A DNA stretch of 64,000 nt, taken from the NCBI GenBank assembly GCA_023663805.1, contig JAMPGR010000001.1:1040066-1104065 (forward strand). The letters are read 5' to 3'. Made by a program: the position numbers and the translations under genes. The DNA is from Clostridium sp. (GTDB taxonomy: Bacteria > Bacteroidota > Bacteroidia > Bacteroidales > Muribaculaceae). Below, one piece after another: positions 24,173-33,794 of the stretch. A model generated the notes under the pieces. The model ran no database searches. It worked only from the letters and a program-made list of their open reading frames with translations, and was not told the DNA's origin. Position 1 is the stretch's first letter. Every line of letters begins with the position of its first letter.

Positions 24173-26632
24173 TTACTTGAAGTCGGCGGGGGTCAGGGTG
24201 TAGGTATCGCCGGCCTTGGTCGGGAATTTTATCTCGCGGCCGTCGTAGAGCACACGGCATTCCTCCCCCTTCAGCGAACGGATCGTCGCGGAGATAAGTT
24301 TGCCGGAGCCGAAGCGGATATCGACCTCGAAACCTCCGCGGGCGAGCAGTCCGTCGATTTCACCCTCGGTCCATGCCGACGGAAGAGCAGGGAGCAGGTG
24401 GAGCACACCCATATGGCTCTGGAGGAACATCTCGGTCACACCGGCTGTACCGCCGAAGTTACCATCGATCTGGAACGGCGGGTGCATGTCCCAGAGATTG
24501 TCGGCTGTACCCTGTTTCAGCAGGTTCTGGAAGAGCTTGTAGGCGTGATCGCCGTCGTGGAGACGGGCCCAGTGGTTCATTTTCCAGCCCATGCTCCAAC
24601 CGGTCGCTTCGTCTCCGCGCTGGCGGAGGGTTGTCTTGGCGGCTTCGGCGAGTTCGGGTGTTGTCAGCGGCGAGAGTGTTGTTCCGGGGTGGAGACCGTA
24701 TAGATGGTTGGTATGGCGGTGGTGGTCTTCGGGATCGTCGATATCCTCATACCATTCCTGCAACTGGCCATACTGGCCGATCTTGTAAGGGGTCATATGG
24801 TCGAGGCGTTCCTGCCATTCTGCGCGGCTTTCGGGATCGACGCCGAGGATCTCGGCGGCCTTGATTGCGTCGATGAAAATTTCGCGGGCGACGGCGTTGG
24901 CGTAGGTTGTTCCAAGGTCGGCAGTGCCGTGCTCGGGGGAATAGGATGGAGCGGTCGTGTAGTAGCCATTGTGCTTGAACAGCAGATCGGAAGCGAAATC
25001 GGCGCTCCCCTTGATGATCGGATAACCGACTTCGCGGAGCCAGTCGAGATCGCGCGTATAGTCGTAGTATTCCCAGATCTGAGCGGCGAGCCAGGGGCCG
25101 GCCTGGGGATTGTAGTTCCAGGACATCTCGCCGTTGTTCAGCGGAGCGGTGAAGCCGAAGATGTTTGTCGAGATCGGGGCGGTCCATCCGCGCGCGCCGT
25201 AGTAGGCCTGCGCGGTCCGTTCTCCTGGCTTGACGATACCGCGGACATAGTCGTTCAGCGGAATGAAACATTCGGTCAGGTTCGTCGAGATCGCGGGCCA
25301 GTAGTTCATCTGGAGGTTGATGTTGTTATGGTAGTCGACATGCCAGGGACCGTCGACATTGTTCATCCAGAGACCCTGGAGATTAGCCGGCATCGACCCG
25401 GGGCGCGACGAGGAGATCAGCAGGTAGCGGCCGAACTGATAGTAGGTCTGTTCGAGACCGTGGTCTAGAATTCCCTTCCGGTAGTTTGCCAGACGCTTCG
25501 GGGTCGGGAGGTTGGGGAACTGATGGGCAGGGTTGACCGTCAGCCTGACGCGGTCGTAGAGAGACTTGTAGTCCTCGAGATGGCGCATATAGAGTTTCTC
25601 ATAGGGAAGACGCAGGGCCGCGGCGATGGTCTTCTCGACATTCGGCGTCGGGTCGGCGCCGACATAAGCCTTCGGGTCTGTCGTGTCGGGGTCGAAGTTC
25701 ATACGGTAGTCGGTGTCAGCGGCGAGCAGGAACTCGACGTCGCGGGCGCCGGAGACGGTTATCGTCCGTGTTTCGGGATCGACCTCGATTGTACCCTTTC
25801 CGTTAACGCGCGCGAAGACTTCCATGGCCCATTTCATATGGTTGTCGGCGACCTCGCCGACGAAGAGCAGACCATTACCTTTCCGGGTCACAGACTTGAT
25901 ACTCTGCGGAGTGTCGAAAGCCAGGGCGAGGTTCTGTTTCGCGTCTGCACTGAAGCGCCAGACCATGACGCTGTCGGGATACGAGGCGAAATACTGGCGT
26001 TCGTAGCGGGTCTTCCCGACGTTGAACTCGACGACGGCGAGCGAGCGGTCGACATTCAGGATCCGGCGGTAGTTGCTGATCTTCGATTCGTTGATTCCGG
26101 TCGTGATTAGGGCCTCGCCCAGCATCGTGAAACTGCCGAACTGCGAGCCGTTTTCGTAGCCGATATTGCCGCGGTAGTATTTAGAGGTCAGTTCTGCCGC
26201 TTTTCTGTTGTCACCGGCGACGAGAGCCTCGCGGATCATGGGGAGGACCGAATCGGGCACCTGGCGGTTCATGTTCCAGTATGACTCTACTCCTGAGCCG
26301 GGTCCGCCGGTCCAGAGCGTTTTCTCGTTCAGGACGATACGTTCGCGGGCGACCGACCCTAGGATGTTGGCGCCGAACGAGCCGTTCCCGATCGGGAGCG
26401 AAAGTTGCTCCCACTCTTTGTCGGGGTTGTCATAGGGGACGTTTGCTCCGGTTTTCTTCCAGAGCGCGGCGCCCTGGGTCGAAGAGGTCGGGGTGTCGAA
26501 CCAGATGGCGTGACCGTCTGTGTAGTCGATCTTCTCCTTCGCCCCGGCCGGGAGGGCAGAGAGCGCGAGAACCGACGCCGCGAAAGACCAGGCGCCGATC
26601 CGTTTCAGAATTGTTTTCGTTTTGTTAGTCAT
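24173..26632 (-). CDS. GH95 family alpha-L-fucosidase
   Basis: The start chosen is the ATG at 26632 (819 aa), because it gives a good signal peptide (TILKRIGAWSFAASVLALSALPAGA) and an 8-bp coupled overlap with the preceding methyltransferase gene. GH95 hallmarks include WEQLSLPIGNGSFGANILGSVARER, NEKTLWTGGPGSG, LQGLWMNNVDGPWHVDYHNNIN (N-terminal part of the catalytic (alpha/alpha)6 barrel) and the C-terminal IDGNFGGTAGVTEMFLQSH. Known members cleave alpha-1,2-linked L-fucose by inversion, and a few act on galactose. The signal peptide puts it in the periplasm. It would release fucose from host O-glycans, milk glycans or plant xyloglucan. Confidence 0.93.
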   Translation of the reverse strand: MTNKTKTILKRIGAWSFAASVLALSALPAGAKEKIDYTDGHAIWFDTPTSSTQGAALWKKTGANVPYDNPDKEWEQLSLPIGNGSFGANILGSVARERIVLNEKTLWTGGPGSGVESYWNMNRQVPDSVLPMIREALVAGDNRKAAELTSKYYRGNIGYENGSQFGSFTMLGEALITTGINESKISNYRRILNVDRSLAVVEFNVGKTRYERQYFASYPDSVMVWRFSADAKQNLALAFDTPQSIKSVTRKGNGLLFVGEVADNHMKWAMEVFARVNGKGTIEVDPETRTITVSGARDVEFLLAADTDYRMNFDPDTTDPKAYVGADPTPNVEKTIAAALRLPYEKLYMRHLEDYKSLYDRVRLTVNPAHQFPNLPTPKRLANYRKGILDHGLEQTYYQFGRYLLISSSRPGSMPANLQGLWMNNVDGPWHVDYHNNINLQMNYWPAISTNLTECFIPLNDYVRGIVKPGERTAQAYYGARGWTAPISTNIFGFTAPLNNGEMSWNYNPQAGPWLAAQIWEYYDYTRDLDWLREVGYPIIKGSADFASDLLFKHNGYYTTAPSYSPEHGTADLGTTYANAVAREIFIDAIKAAEILGVDPESRAEWQERLDHMTPYKIGQYGQLQEWYEDIDDPEDHHRHTNHLYGLHPGTTLSPLTTPELAEAAKTTLRQRGDEATGWSMGWKMNHWARLHDGDHAYKLFQNLLKQGTADNLWDMHPPFQIDGNFGGTAGVTEMFLQSHMGVLHLLPALPSAWTEGEIDGLLARGGFEVDIRFGSGKLISATIRSLKGEECRVLYDGREIKFPTKAGDTYTLTPADFK

Positions 26633-27464
26633 GGATTGTATTTGAAAATGTGTTTGTTCGAAGTTGCCAGAACGCAACGGCCGAAGCTGCTGCGACATTG
26701 AGCGAGTCGACATTGTGTGACATCGGAATCCGGACGGTCCAGTCAGCGTGGTCGATCACCCGCTGTTCGAGACCCTCCCCTTCTGTTCCGAGAATCAGCG
26801 CCAGCCGCTGTTCGCGGGCGAGCCGCGGATCATCAACCGGGACCGATTTGTCGGTCAGCGCCATCGCCGCTGTGCGGAAGCCGCGGCGGTTCAATTGGGC
26901 AGTCGGGTCGCCCGGTTCGAGCCATCCCCATGGGAGGAGGAACACCGATCCCATCGAGACGCGGACCGAGCGGCGGTTAAGAGGGTCACAAGAAGTCGGG
27001 GTCAGCAGAACCCCGTCGACACCGAGCGCCGCGGCCGAGCGGAAGATCGCTCCGATATTTGTTGTGTCCGTCACGCCGTCGATCACGGCGAGAAGACGCG
27101 CGCCGGGGGAACAGACTTCGTCGACAGAAAGGAGCGCAGGGCGGCGCATCGCGCAGAGGACTCCGCGCGTCAGGGTATATCCGGTCAGCGACGCCAGCCG
27201 CTCGCGAGGCGCCGTGTAGAGAGGCATCGCCGCGGGACAGCGGGCGATTACCGCGGCTGCATCCCCCTCGATATGGCGCCGCTCGGTCAGCATCGCGACA
27301 GGCTCGCAACCGGCGTCGAGAGCGACCGAAATGACTTTCGGACTCTCGGCGACAAACAATCCGGCCGCCGGATCGAGACGGCTGCGGAGTTGCGCTTCGG
27401 TCAGCCGGGCGAAGATGTCGACTCGCCGGTCTGATATGTCAGTCAGTTCTATTATCGTTGCCAT
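26625..27464 (-). CDS. TrmH/SpoU-family RNA 2'-O-methyltransferase
   Basis: A 279-aa SPOUT methyltransferase. An N-terminal substrate-binding domain (FVAESPKVISVALDAGCEPVAML) is followed by the SPOUT knot with VIDGVTDTTNIGAIFRSAAALGVDGVLLT (motif 1), ALILGTEGEGL (motif 2) and IPMSHNVDSLNVAAASAVAFW (motif 3). These enzymes methylate the ribose of rRNA or tRNA nucleotides; the exact target cannot be assigned. A TAnnTTTG element ends only 4 bp before the ATG, implying a leaderless transcript. Its stop overlaps the GH95 start. Confidence 0.9.
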   Translation of the reverse strand: MATIIELTDISDRRVDIFARLTEAQLRSRLDPAAGLFVAESPKVISVALDAGCEPVAMLTERRHIEGDAAAVIARCPAAMPLYTAPRERLASLTGYTLTRGVLCAMRRPALLSVDEVCSPGARLLAVIDGVTDTTNIGAIFRSAAALGVDGVLLTPTSCDPLNRRSVRVSMGSVFLLPWGWLEPGDPTAQLNRRGFRTAAMALTDKSVPVDDPRLAREQRLALILGTEGEGLEQRVIDHADWTVRIPMSHNVDSLNVAAASAVAFWQLRTNTFSNTIHD

Positions 27465-27468
27465 GTCG

Positions 27469-27496
27469 CAAATTTAACCATTTTTTCTTAACTTTG
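27469..27496. promoter_or_regulatory. Divergent -7 elements between trmH-like and UpxY-like genes
   Basis: TAAATTTG (27476-27469, minus strand) faces the methyltransferase gene and TAACTTTG (27489-27496, plus strand) faces the UpxY-like gene, back to back with 12 bp between them. Neither has a convincing -33 element. Confidence 0.55.
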
Positions 27497-27517
27497 TGCC
27501 CGATAAACGGAATTTAA

Positions 27518-28096
27518 ATGAACAGCGGAGAAAACATATCCGGCGCGACACCTGCCGCAGACGAGCCTAAATGGTTCGCACTGCGCGACTTGAGCCGTCC
27601 GAACGCGCTGAAACCGGGCTATATGCTGATTTCGGATATTCCCGGAATCGAGATCTTCACACCGATGAAATGGCGGATTGTCGAGAAAAACGGCAAATCT
27701 GTCCGTAAGCATGTGCCGGTCATCCACGACCTCCTTTTCGCCCGATCGACGCGCCCGTTGCTCGATCCGGTTGTCGAAGATCTGACGACTATCCAGTATC
27801 GCTTCGTCAAAGGTGGCGGTTACCGCGAGCCCCTGACGATTCCGACAGCCGAGATGGAGCGGTTTATCCGCGCTGTTAACGGGGCGGAGCGTGACACGCT
27901 CTACTACGCCAACGGCGAACTGACCCCCGATATGATCGGGCGCACGGTCCGAATCGTCGGCGGGCCACTCGACGGCTACGAAGGACGCCTTCTGTCGATC
28001 CGCGGAATGCGCGTTAAACGACTTCTTGTCGAACTCCCCGGATTCTTGACCGCGGCGGTCGAAGTCGCTCCGGAATATATCCAGTTCGTCAAGTAA
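27518..28096 (+). CDS. UpxY-like NusG paralogue (transcription antiterminator)
   Basis: This 192-aa protein has a NusG N-terminal-like domain (WFALRDLSRPNA, about 21-32; an atypical middle) and a KOW domain near the C-terminus (IGRTVRIVGGPLDGYEGRLLSIRG, about 138-161). Bacteroides UpxY proteins bind RNA polymerase at the leader of capsule operons and prevent premature termination. Here no polysaccharide cluster follows; the neighbour 25 bp downstream is serB. It may be an orphan or act elsewhere. The family call is fairly secure, the target is unknown. Confidence 0.8.
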   Translation: MNSGENISGATPAADEPKWFALRDLSRPNALKPGYMLISDIPGIEIFTPMKWRIVEKNGKSVRKHVPVIHDLLFARSTRPLLDPVVEDLTTIQYRFVKGGGYREPLTIPTAEMERFIRAVNGAERDTLYYANGELTPDMIGRTVRIVGGPLDGYEGRLLSIRGMRVKRLLVELPGFLTAAVEVAPEYIQFVK

Positions 28097-28121
28097 ACCG
28101 ATAGAACCCATATATATTGTA

Positions 28122-29354
28122 ATGAGCAAAAAATCTGAGAAGAGTTTCGAACTGATACTCGTCAACATCTCGGGCCACGACCGCCCGGGTGTCACAGCCT
28201 CGCTCTCGGAGATTCTCGCCGAACACAACGCGACCATACTCGACATCGGCCAGGCCGACATCCACCATAACCTTTCGCTCGGCTTCCTGATCAAGACGCC
28301 GGCCGATGTCTCGGGCGACATAATGAAGGACCTTCTTTTCAAGGCCTACGAGATGAACGTCAAGATCAAATTCCAGCCGGTCGAGCCTTCGGAATACCGC
28401 GAATGGGTCGACCGCCAAGGGAAAAACCGCTGGATTATCACGATTCTCGGACGCCGTCTGACCTCACGCAACATCGCCCTTGTCAGCCGCGTCGTCGCCG
28501 AACAGAACCTCAATATCGACAGCATCCAGCGCCTGACCGGACGCATGCCTCTCGAGGACACCGAGGAGTCGCGGACGAAGTCATGTGTCGAATTCTCTGT
28601 CCGCGGAACCCCGGCCGACTATCGGGGGATGCAGGAACGTCTGATGAAAATCTCCTCCGACGAAGAGGTCGACATCTCGCTCCAGGAGGATACGATCTTC
28701 CGCCGCTGCCGCCGCCTGGTCTGCTTCGATATGGACTCGACACTGATTGGCACGGAGGTTATCGACGAACTCGCCGACCGCGCCGGAGTCGGGCCGCAGG
28801 TCCGCGAGATAACCGAGCGGGCTATGAGGGGCGAGCTGAATTTCCAGGAGAGTTTCCGAGAGCGCGTCGCCCTTCTGAAGGGACTCGACGAGAGCGTCAT
28901 GAAGGAGATTGCCGAGAATCTGCCGGTGACCGAAGGGGTCGACCGGATGATGACCGTCCTTAAACGCGCCGGATTCAAGACGGCTATTCTCTCGGGCGGC
29001 TTCAACTATTTCGGCAATTACCTGAAGCAGAAATTCGGATTCGACTATGTCTACGCCAACGAACTCGAGATCGTCGACGGGAAACTGACCGGACGCTATC
29101 TCGGCGAAGTCGTCGACGGACGCCGCAAGGCGGAGATGCTCAAACTGATCGCCCAGTTCGAGAACATCGACATCGCCCAGACAATCGCCGTCGGCGACGG
29201 AGCGAACGACTTGCCGATGCTGGCTACCGCCGGACTCGGCATCGCTTTCCACGCCAAGCCGAAGGTGCGCCAGACTGCCGAACAGTCGATCAATACGATC
29301 GGACTTGACGGCATCCTCTATTTCATCGGCTTCAAGGACTCCTATATCGGGTAG
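28122..29354 (+). CDS. serB: Phosphoserine phosphatase with two N-terminal ACT-like domains
   Basis: SerB makes L-serine from phosphoserine. Residues 1-85 (VNISGHDRPGVTASLSEILAEHNATILDIGQ) and about 100-190 (ITILGRRLTSRNIALVSRVVAEQNLNIDSI) are ACT-type regulatory domains. The HAD phosphatase follows with DMDST (Asp203 nucleophile, Asp205), ILSGGFNYF and the final motif VGDGANDLPML. The tandem-ACT layout suggests allosteric control, probably by serine. It is 25 bp after the UpxY-like gene and may be co-transcribed. Confidence 0.96.
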   Translation: MSKKSEKSFELILVNISGHDRPGVTASLSEILAEHNATILDIGQADIHHNLSLGFLIKTPADVSGDIMKDLLFKAYEMNVKIKFQPVEPSEYREWVDRQGKNRWIITILGRRLTSRNIALVSRVVAEQNLNIDSIQRLTGRMPLEDTEESRTKSCVEFSVRGTPADYRGMQERLMKISSDEEVDISLQEDTIFRRCRRLVCFDMDSTLIGTEVIDELADRAGVGPQVREITERAMRGELNFQESFRERVALLKGLDESVMKEIAENLPVTEGVDRMMTVLKRAGFKTAILSGGFNYFGNYLKQKFGFDYVYANELEIVDGKLTGRYLGEVVDGRRKAEMLKLIAQFENIDIAQTIAVGDGANDLPMLATAGLGIAFHAKPKVRQTAEQSINTIGLDGILYFIGFKDSYIG

Positions 29355-29397
29355 TCGGACCGGTCAGACGAGTCGGACTGGTCGGACAAGTCAGACC
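29353..29397. repeat. 18-bp tandem repeat between serB and gpmA
   Basis: Two and a half copies of an 18-bp unit (agtcggacyggtcrgacr) fill the gap between the convergent genes, starting inside the serB stop codon. There is no U-tract hairpin, so it is not a typical terminator. Confidence 0.7.
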
Positions 29398-29407
29398 ACG
29401 GCGGATG

Positions 29408-30097
29408 CTAACTCAGACGCACCTCCGACTTGACTTCGAGACGATCGTCGCAGGTGAAGACCCACGGGGTTCCGGTAGGGATCTCGAGACTGACAACCTC
29501 GTCGGCGGTCATATGGAGCAGCATCATCGCCAGACCGCGCAGGCTGTTGCCGTGGGCGGCAATAAGAACGGTGTCGGTCTGTCGGAACGACGGAACGATC
29601 TGTTCCTCCCAGCAGCAGCGGACTCTCGCGATCGTGTCCTTCAGAGACTCGGCCAGAGGAAGTTCATCGGCCGAAAGCGACGCGTAACGCGGGTCGTTGC
29701 CGGGCCAGCGGGGATCGTCGGGAGTCAGCAGCGGTGGAATGATGTCGAAACTCCGGCGCCACTGGTGAACCTGCTCTGCGCCGTATTTCTCAGCGGTCTC
29801 CGCCTTGTTGAGCCCCTGGAGGGCGCCGTAGTGACGTTCGTTCAGGTGCCAGTCCTTGACAACCGGAATCCATTCGCGATCCATCTCTCCGGCTGCCAAC
29901 TGGAGTGTCTGGATTGCCCGTTTAAGGACCGACGTGAAATACATCCCCGGCTCGAGACCAGCGCGGAGCATCAGTTTCCCGGCATTGCGTGCCTCCTCGC
30001 GCCCCTTGTCCGAAAGGGGAACATCGGTCCAGCCCGTGAAGCGGTTTTCGAGATTCCACTGGCTCTGGCCGTGGCGTAACATTATTATCTTTTTCAT
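29408..30097 (-). CDS. gpmA: 2,3-bisphosphoglycerate-dependent phosphoglycerate mutase
   Basis: GpmA interconverts 3- and 2-phosphoglycerate in glycolysis. Starting at the ATG at 30097 the protein is 229 aa and begins MKKIIMLRHGQSQWNLENRF, with the catalytic His in RHG and the family sequence FTGWTDVPLSDKG. The second histidine motif is AHGNSLRGLAMMLL and the substrate loop is LNERHYGALQGLNKAETAEKYG. The frame is open another 73 codons upstream, but this is not conserved-looking and has no good start. It is convergent with serB and divergent from the helicase gene. Confidence 0.96.
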   Translation of the reverse strand: MKKIIMLRHGQSQWNLENRFTGWTDVPLSDKGREEARNAGKLMLRAGLEPGMYFTSVLKRAIQTLQLAAGEMDREWIPVVKDWHLNERHYGALQGLNKAETAEKYGAEQVHQWRRSFDIIPPLLTPDDPRWPGNDPRYASLSADELPLAESLKDTIARVRCCWEEQIVPSFRQTDTVLIAAHGNSLRGLAMMLLHMTADEVVSLEIPTGTPWVFTCDDRLEVKSEVRLS

Positions 30098-30161
30098 AGT
30101 AAACTGTACATTTATATACCCATCTAACAAACAGACCTCCGGTTTTGTTATATATAGCGTT

Positions 30162-31502
30162 ATGAAACTACAACAGATAACCGAAAATCTCCGTCTGCGG
30201 CTCGGAATCGACAGCCTGACCCCGGTACAGCAGCGTATGGCCACGCTGGTCGACAATCCGACAGTCGTCCTTACCGCACCGACCGGATCGGGCAAAACCG
30301 TCGCGTTCGCCCTCAATTTGCTCCTGTCGATGAAAAAGGGGAACGAAACGACACCCCGTTCGCTCGTGATTGCCCCGACGCGCGAACTTGCGTTGCAGAT
30401 CGGCGAGGTCGTCCGCGCCGCAGCCGACGGCCAATTCCGCCTGACGGTCTGCTACGGCGGCCACCCCTTCGCCGAAGAGGAGCGCTCGCTCGCGGCCGGA
30501 GCCGACATCGTCGTCGGGACTCCGGGTCGCCTGCTCGACCACTCGAACCGCTCGACCCTCGATCCCGCCCGGGTCGCGACCCTCGTGATCGACGAATACG
30601 ACAAGGCGCTCGAACTCGGCTTCGAACAGGATATGAAGCGGATTGTCCGCAGGCTCAAATCTCTACGCCACACAGTCGTTACCTCGGCCACACACCTCGC
30701 CCTGTGGCCCGAATGGCTCCCCGGCCGCGACCGCATAGAGATCGACACGACAGTCGGCGATGGAAACTCCGACCCCGATCCGCGGGCGAAGACAGATATC
30801 TATCGCATCGACTGCTATACGCGCGACAAACTTCCTCTGCTCGAGGACCTTCTCTTCACCCTTCCTCGGGGGCGGACGATCATCTTCGTCAACCACCGCG
30901 AGAGTGCCGAACGTCTCCACGAGTCGCTCTGCCGCGACGGTTTCACAGCGACAATGTTCCACGGCGGAATCGAACAGCGCGACCGCGAAAACGCCCTCGA
31001 ACTATTCGCTAACGGCTCGGCCAACATACTCGTCGCGACAGACCTCGCTGCCCGGGGCCTCGATATCGACGATGTCGCCAACATCGTCCACTATCATATC
31101 CCCCCAACCGCTGAATCGTGGACCCACCGAAACGGTCGTACGGCCCGTATGGGAGCCTCGGGCAACATCTACTTGATCGTCCGCGACGACGAGACGCTGC
31201 CGGAGTATGTCGAGTGGGACCGGAACTATATCCCGAACCCCGAAGGACTCAGTCCCGAACCTGCTCCGAACCGAACGATCTGGTTCAATCTCGGGAAAAA
31301 AGAGAAAATCTCGCGCGGAGATATTGTCGGCTTCCTCAACGCAAACGCCCCTTCGACCGCCGGACGCGTAGGGCGCATCGCGCTGCGCGACCACAGCTCC
31401 CTCGCGGCTATTCCGGCCGACGAAGCGGACGCGATCCTGGCCCGGTGTGGCGGGGCGAAACTGAAGGGTCAAAGGGTCAGAATGTCGATACTGAAGTTAT
31501 AG
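30162..31502 (+). CDS. DEAD-box RNA helicase with DEYD motif II
   Basis: The start chosen is the ATG at 30162 (446 aa), because the open frame upstream runs antisense through gpmA. Two RecA domains: motif I APTGSGKT (39-46), Ib PTRELA and TPGR, motif II DEYD (144-147) instead of DEAD, motif III SAT (175-177), and motif VI HRNGRTARMG. These enzymes unwind short RNA duplexes in ribosome assembly or mRNA turnover. The C-terminal 80 residues form a small DbpA-like RNA-binding-type domain (GDIVGFLNANAPSTAGRVGRIALRDHSS), pointing to an rRNA-directed role. No partner gene is linked. Confidence 0.92.
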   Translation: MKLQQITENLRLRLGIDSLTPVQQRMATLVDNPTVVLTAPTGSGKTVAFALNLLLSMKKGNETTPRSLVIAPTRELALQIGEVVRAAADGQFRLTVCYGGHPFAEEERSLAAGADIVVGTPGRLLDHSNRSTLDPARVATLVIDEYDKALELGFEQDMKRIVRRLKSLRHTVVTSATHLALWPEWLPGRDRIEIDTTVGDGNSDPDPRAKTDIYRIDCYTRDKLPLLEDLLFTLPRGRTIIFVNHRESAERLHESLCRDGFTATMFHGGIEQRDRENALELFANGSANILVATDLAARGLDIDDVANIVHYHIPPTAESWTHRNGRTARMGASGNIYLIVRDDETLPEYVEWDRNYIPNPEGLSPEPAPNRTIWFNLGKKEKISRGDIVGFLNANAPSTAGRVGRIALRDHSSLAAIPADEADAILARCGGAKLKGQRVRMSILKL

Positions 31503-31605
31503 ATCGCTTTCAGACTTAAAGATAGATACAAACTGCACAAACGGCCGTCAACTGTGCGAATCGTTAAATGGATGTTAAATTGTCGAATTGTTAAAAATCT
31601 TTCAT

Positions 31606-31613
31606 TACATTTG
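31606..31613 (+). promoter_or_regulatory. -7 element of the kor operon
   Basis: TACATTTG matches the -7 consensus 40 bp before the ferredoxin-subunit ATG. Nearby TTG triplets are at off-consensus spacing. The remainder of 31503-31605 shows no gene or hairpin. Confidence 0.55.
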
Positions 31614-31653
31614 CGGATAGAAACCTGTAAAGTTAATTAACGAACCAAGAATT

Positions 31654-31884
31654 ATGCCAAAAATACAAGGAGCTGTTGACATCAACGATGTCAGATGCAA
31701 GGGGTGCAACCTCTGCGTGGTTGCCTGCCCGGTTGACGTTCTCCAACTTCAGCCAAAAGAGGTCAACGACCGCGGATATCACTACGCTTTCGCGGCCGCG
31801 CCGGAAAAATGCATCGGATGCGCTTCGTGTGCGGCAGTCTGCCCCGACGCGTGCATAACAGTCTATCGTGTAGTTGAAAAATAA
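31654..31884 (+). CDS. korD: 2-oxoacid:ferredoxin oxidoreductase, ferredoxin-like delta subunit
   Basis: The 76-aa protein has two 4Fe-4S motifs: CKGCNLCVVACPVDVL (Cys cluster at about 14-24) and CIGCASCAAVCPDAC (about 51-61). It carries electrons from the thiamine enzyme to ferredoxin. It is the first gene of a four-gene operon with the alpha, beta and gamma subunits. The KorD/VorD label follows gene order; whether the substrate is 2-oxoglutarate or branched 2-oxoacids cannot be separated by eye. Confidence 0.92.
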   Translation: MPKIQGAVDINDVRCKGCNLCVVACPVDVLQLQPKEVNDRGYHYAFAAAPEKCIGCASCAAVCPDACITVYRVVEK

Positions 31885-31906
31885 AACCACATCCAACTGA
31901 CCGAAA

Positions 31907-32998
31907 ATGAAAGAACAAGAAGAAGTGCGCCTGATGAAAGGCAACGAGGCGATTGCCCATGCCGCAATCCGATATGGCGCCGACGGATATTTCGGCTATC
32001 CCATCACCCCCCAGAGCGAAGTGCTCGAGACGCTCGAAGAGCAGATGCCCTGGGAAACGACCGGCATGGTTGTCCTACAGGCCGAGAGCGAGGTTGCATC
32101 GATCAATATGGTCTACGGCGGCGCCGCCTGCGGCAAAGCGGTTATGACCTCCTCCTCGAGTCCCGGCATCAGCCTGATGCAGGAGGGAATGAGTTACATC
32201 GCCGCCTCCGAACTTCCCGCCCTGGTTGTCAACGTCATGCGCGGCGGCCCCGGTCTCGGCACAATCCACCCCTCGCAGAGCGACTATTTTCAGGCGACCC
32301 GCGGCGGCGGACACGGCGACTACCACTATATTGTCCTCGCCCCGTCGACCGTCCAGGAGATGGCTGACTTTGTCGCCCTCGGCTTCGATCTCGCCTTTAA
32401 ATACCGGACTCCGGCGCTGATGCTCGCCGACGGTGTCGTCGGTCAGATGATGGAGAAGGTCGTCCTCCCCCCGTTCCGCCCGAGGCGGACCGACGAGGAG
32501 ATCGCCCGCCAGTGTCCCTGGGCCGTCACCGGACGCCCGGCCTCGCGCGAGCGGAACGTCGTCACCTCGCTCGAACTCGACAGCGCCATGATGGAACAGA
32601 ACAACATCCGCTTCCAGGAAACCTACCGCCTGATCGAAGAGAACGAAGTCCGCTTCGAGACCCGCTTCACGGACGATGCCGACTATCTGATCGTCGCATT
32701 CGGCTCGATCGCGCGAATCTGTCTCAAGACGATCGAAGACGCCCGCGAGCAAGGAATCAAAATCGGCCTGATCCGCCCGATCACCCTCTGGCCCTTCCCG
32801 ACCAAAGAGATCCGCAGTCTCGCCGCCGGAAAGAAGGGTATCCTCGTCGTCGAACTGAACGCCGGACAGATGATCCAGGATGTACGCCTCGCGACGAGCG
32901 ATTCGCTGCCGATCTACCACTACGGCCGCATGGGCGGAATCGTTCCGAACCCGACAGAGATTCTCGACGCTTTCAAAAAACATTTCCCGCAGGATTGA
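31907..32998 (+). CDS. korA: 2-oxoacid:ferredoxin oxidoreductase alpha subunit (KorA/VorB-type)
   Basis: A 363-aa pyrimidine-binding subunit with the N-terminal MKGNEAIAHAAIRYGADGYFGYPITPQSE, the ESEVASINMVYGGAACGKAVMTSSSSPG substrate/TPP region, and a transketolase C-terminal domain (LIVAFGSIARICLKTIEDAREQG). With the beta subunit it oxidatively decarboxylates a 2-oxoacid to acyl-CoA and reduced ferredoxin in anaerobic metabolism. It lies 22 bp after the delta subunit. Common annotation of this exact type in Bacteroidales is 2-oxoglutarate or 3-methyl-2-oxobutanoate oxidoreductase. Confidence 0.93.
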   Translation: MKEQEEVRLMKGNEAIAHAAIRYGADGYFGYPITPQSEVLETLEEQMPWETTGMVVLQAESEVASINMVYGGAACGKAVMTSSSSPGISLMQEGMSYIAASELPALVVNVMRGGPGLGTIHPSQSDYFQATRGGGHGDYHYIVLAPSTVQEMADFVALGFDLAFKYRTPALMLADGVVGQMMEKVVLPPFRPRRTDEEIARQCPWAVTGRPASRERNVVTSLELDSAMMEQNNIRFQETYRLIEENEVRFETRFTDDADYLIVAFGSIARICLKTIEDAREQGIKIGLIRPITLWPFPTKEIRSLAAGKKGILVVELNAGQMIQDVRLATSDSLPIYHYGRMGGIVPNPTEILDAFKKHFPQD

Positions 32999-33026
32999 TC
33001 CCCCGAACCTTTTTTCGAAAATCATC

Positions 33027-33790
<764 letters not shown>

Positions 33791-33794
<4 letters not shown>

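Noticed and set aside
29856..30161. N-terminal extension of the DEAD-box helicase
   Set aside because: This part is antisense to gpmA and includes the intergenic gap; motif I spacing fits the ATG at 30162.
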